Positions 63,303 through 64,000 of a stretch of 64,000 bases of DNA are shown in pieces (the first letter of the stretch is position 1; every line of letters begins with the position of its first letter). The notes beneath the pieces are model-generated. The model was not told the DNA's origin, did not search any database, and saw only the letters and a program-made list of their open reading frames with translations. Origin of the DNA: Sphingobacterium phlebotomi (GTDB lineage Bacteria; Bacteroidota; Bacteroidia; Sphingobacteriales; Sphingobacteriaceae); the NCBI RefSeq assembly GCF_008180195.1, contig NZ_VTAV01000006.1, forward strand, positions 1 through 64,000, read 5' to 3'. Made by a program: the position numbers and the translations under genes.

Positions 63303-64000
63303 TTATTCAGAAGTGATTAATAAACCGTTGGCCACAGAACGCTCCTGACCGCCATTATCTGTCGGCCAGTTGCGTATTTCAAAACGATCCGCAGAAAAAT
63401 CGGGTGTATTGCGGATGAAGAATGTGGTAGAACCTCCCCCATCGAGATTAATCCCATTTTCCGCTCCCAATGCCTTCAAACAATGTCCCAACTCTTCGAA
63501 CAACATGCCATTGGAATACCAGAAATTTCTGCCGTCAACGGCCAATATGAATACCTTCTGACCGTCGGCAGAAACGCCGATACAGGTACGAGGTTCCACC
63601 GTAGTATCCATGTGTGTGAGCACAGCTCCATCGCGCACCAGCGTTACGCTACCGCCGACAGCTTCTTTGATCACACCGGTCGCAGCGATACTAGGATATT
63701 CATCTCGGGTAGCCACGAACGCGTTTCCGTCGTGACCAATAGCAAAAAAGCTTCTTTCCCCACTATCAAACGTTGTCCGTAGCGCAACGCCCTGCTTATA
63801 AAACACACCCCGCGGCGTACCGTTATCCATATTGTAAAAATCTCCGTTAACCCCTGCCCACACACGTTTAGCTTCGGAATCTACATGAGTTGCCTGTACT
63901 GTCATGCGTTGCATGCCAAAGGTATTCGCATCATTTGGGGAAGAAGCGACGATATCGATATTGGGATGACTAAGGTCAACCTCAAAAATAAAAATCTTCA
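63303..64000 (-). CDS. Phosphodiester glycosidase (NAGPA-like), 5' end cut by window
   Basis: An NAGPA/DUF2233-family enzyme, open to the window edge; the true start lies beyond 64000, since an in-frame reading (FEVDLSHPNIDIVASSPNDA) continues upstream of the first ATG at 63914. Diagnostic motifs are AGVNGDFYNMDNGTPRGV, GVSADGQKVFILAVDG and AENGINLDGGGSTTFFI. Mammalian NAGPA removes GlcNAc from phosphate diesters; bacterial members are thought to cleave sugar-1-phosphodiesters. The BACON/beta-helix lipoprotein follows 21 bases downstream. Confidence 0.85.
   Translation of the reverse strand, partial: KIFIFEVDLSHPNIDIVASSPNDANTFGMQRMTVQATHVDSEAKRVWAGVNGDFYNMDNGTPRGVFYKQGVALRTTFDSGERSFFAIGHDGNAFVATRDEYPSIAATGVIKEAVGGSVTLVRDGAVLTHMDTTVEPRTCIGVSADGQKVFILAVDGRNFWYSNGMLFEELGHCLKALGAENGINLDGGGSTTFFIRNTPDFSADRFEIRNWPTDNGGQERSVANGLLITSE

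Overview
The window looks like chromosomal DNA of a Bacteroidota member of the family Sphingobacteriaceae (Sphingobacterium, Pedobacter or Olivibacter-like). The evidence is two SusC/SusD pairs, BACON and DUF4361-type lipoproteins, DUF1800/DUF1501 and DUF4954 genes, TAnnTTTG promoter elements and a serine palmitoyltransferase cluster. No rRNA, tRNA, insertion sequence, phage gene or CRISPR array was found. The species is inferred from family content only.

Layout. (1) 85-4517, minus strand: five tightly packed or overlapping genes that fit bacterial sphingolipid synthesis: serine palmitoyltransferase, GNAT-fold candidate ceramide synthase, NAD-dependent candidate ceramide reductase, CDP-alcohol phosphotransferase (candidate head-group enzyme) and a GtrA membrane protein. 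(2) 4874-12452: smpB, an AraC regulator divergent from an aldehyde dehydrogenase/DUF779 pair, an acyl-CoA thioesterase, a membrane-anchored MutS-like ATPase, pcm and a DUF4886 secreted hydrolase-like protein. (3) 12702-24528, minus strand: a YD-repeat-like lipoprotein, then a SusC/SusD locus (IPT/TIG-NHL lipoprotein, SusC, SusD, DUF4361-like lipoprotein, double-BACON lipoprotein, calcineurin-like phosphoesterase) with no glycoside hydrolase or lyase. (4) 25086-41743: DUF4954 and glmS, a small secreted protein, DUF1501/DUF1800, a 21-bp tandem repeat array, an APC permease, an AcpH-like protein, tyrS, ftsK, a LolA-like protein and a LacI regulator. (5) 41748-61430: an alginate-type utilisation locus. 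(6) 61509-64000, minus strand: a BACON/beta-helix lipoprotein and a phosphodiester glycosidase cut by the window edge.

How the alginate locus should work (inference from families): two secreted PL6 lyases, both with complete active sites, cut the polymer. SusC/SusD and two related surface or periplasmic proteins capture and import oligomers. A PL17 lyase releases unsaturated monouronates, KdgF opens them to 4-deoxy-L-erythro-5-hexoseulose uronate, and an SDR reduces this to 2-keto-3-deoxygluconate (KDG). An ExuT-like MFS carrier takes up monomers. Divergent uxuA and a mannonate-oxidoreductase-type SDR would route saturated uronates to KDG. A GntR-family regulator sits beside two tandem TGGT-N2-ACCA palindromes. 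KDG kinase and KDPG aldolase are not in the window.

The least explained element is the array at 33075-33430: 17 units of 21 bp, with palindromic GTATAC cores spaced at exact multiples of 21 bp. The same DNA reads on the minus strand as a degenerate seven-residue protein repeat broken by one stop codon.
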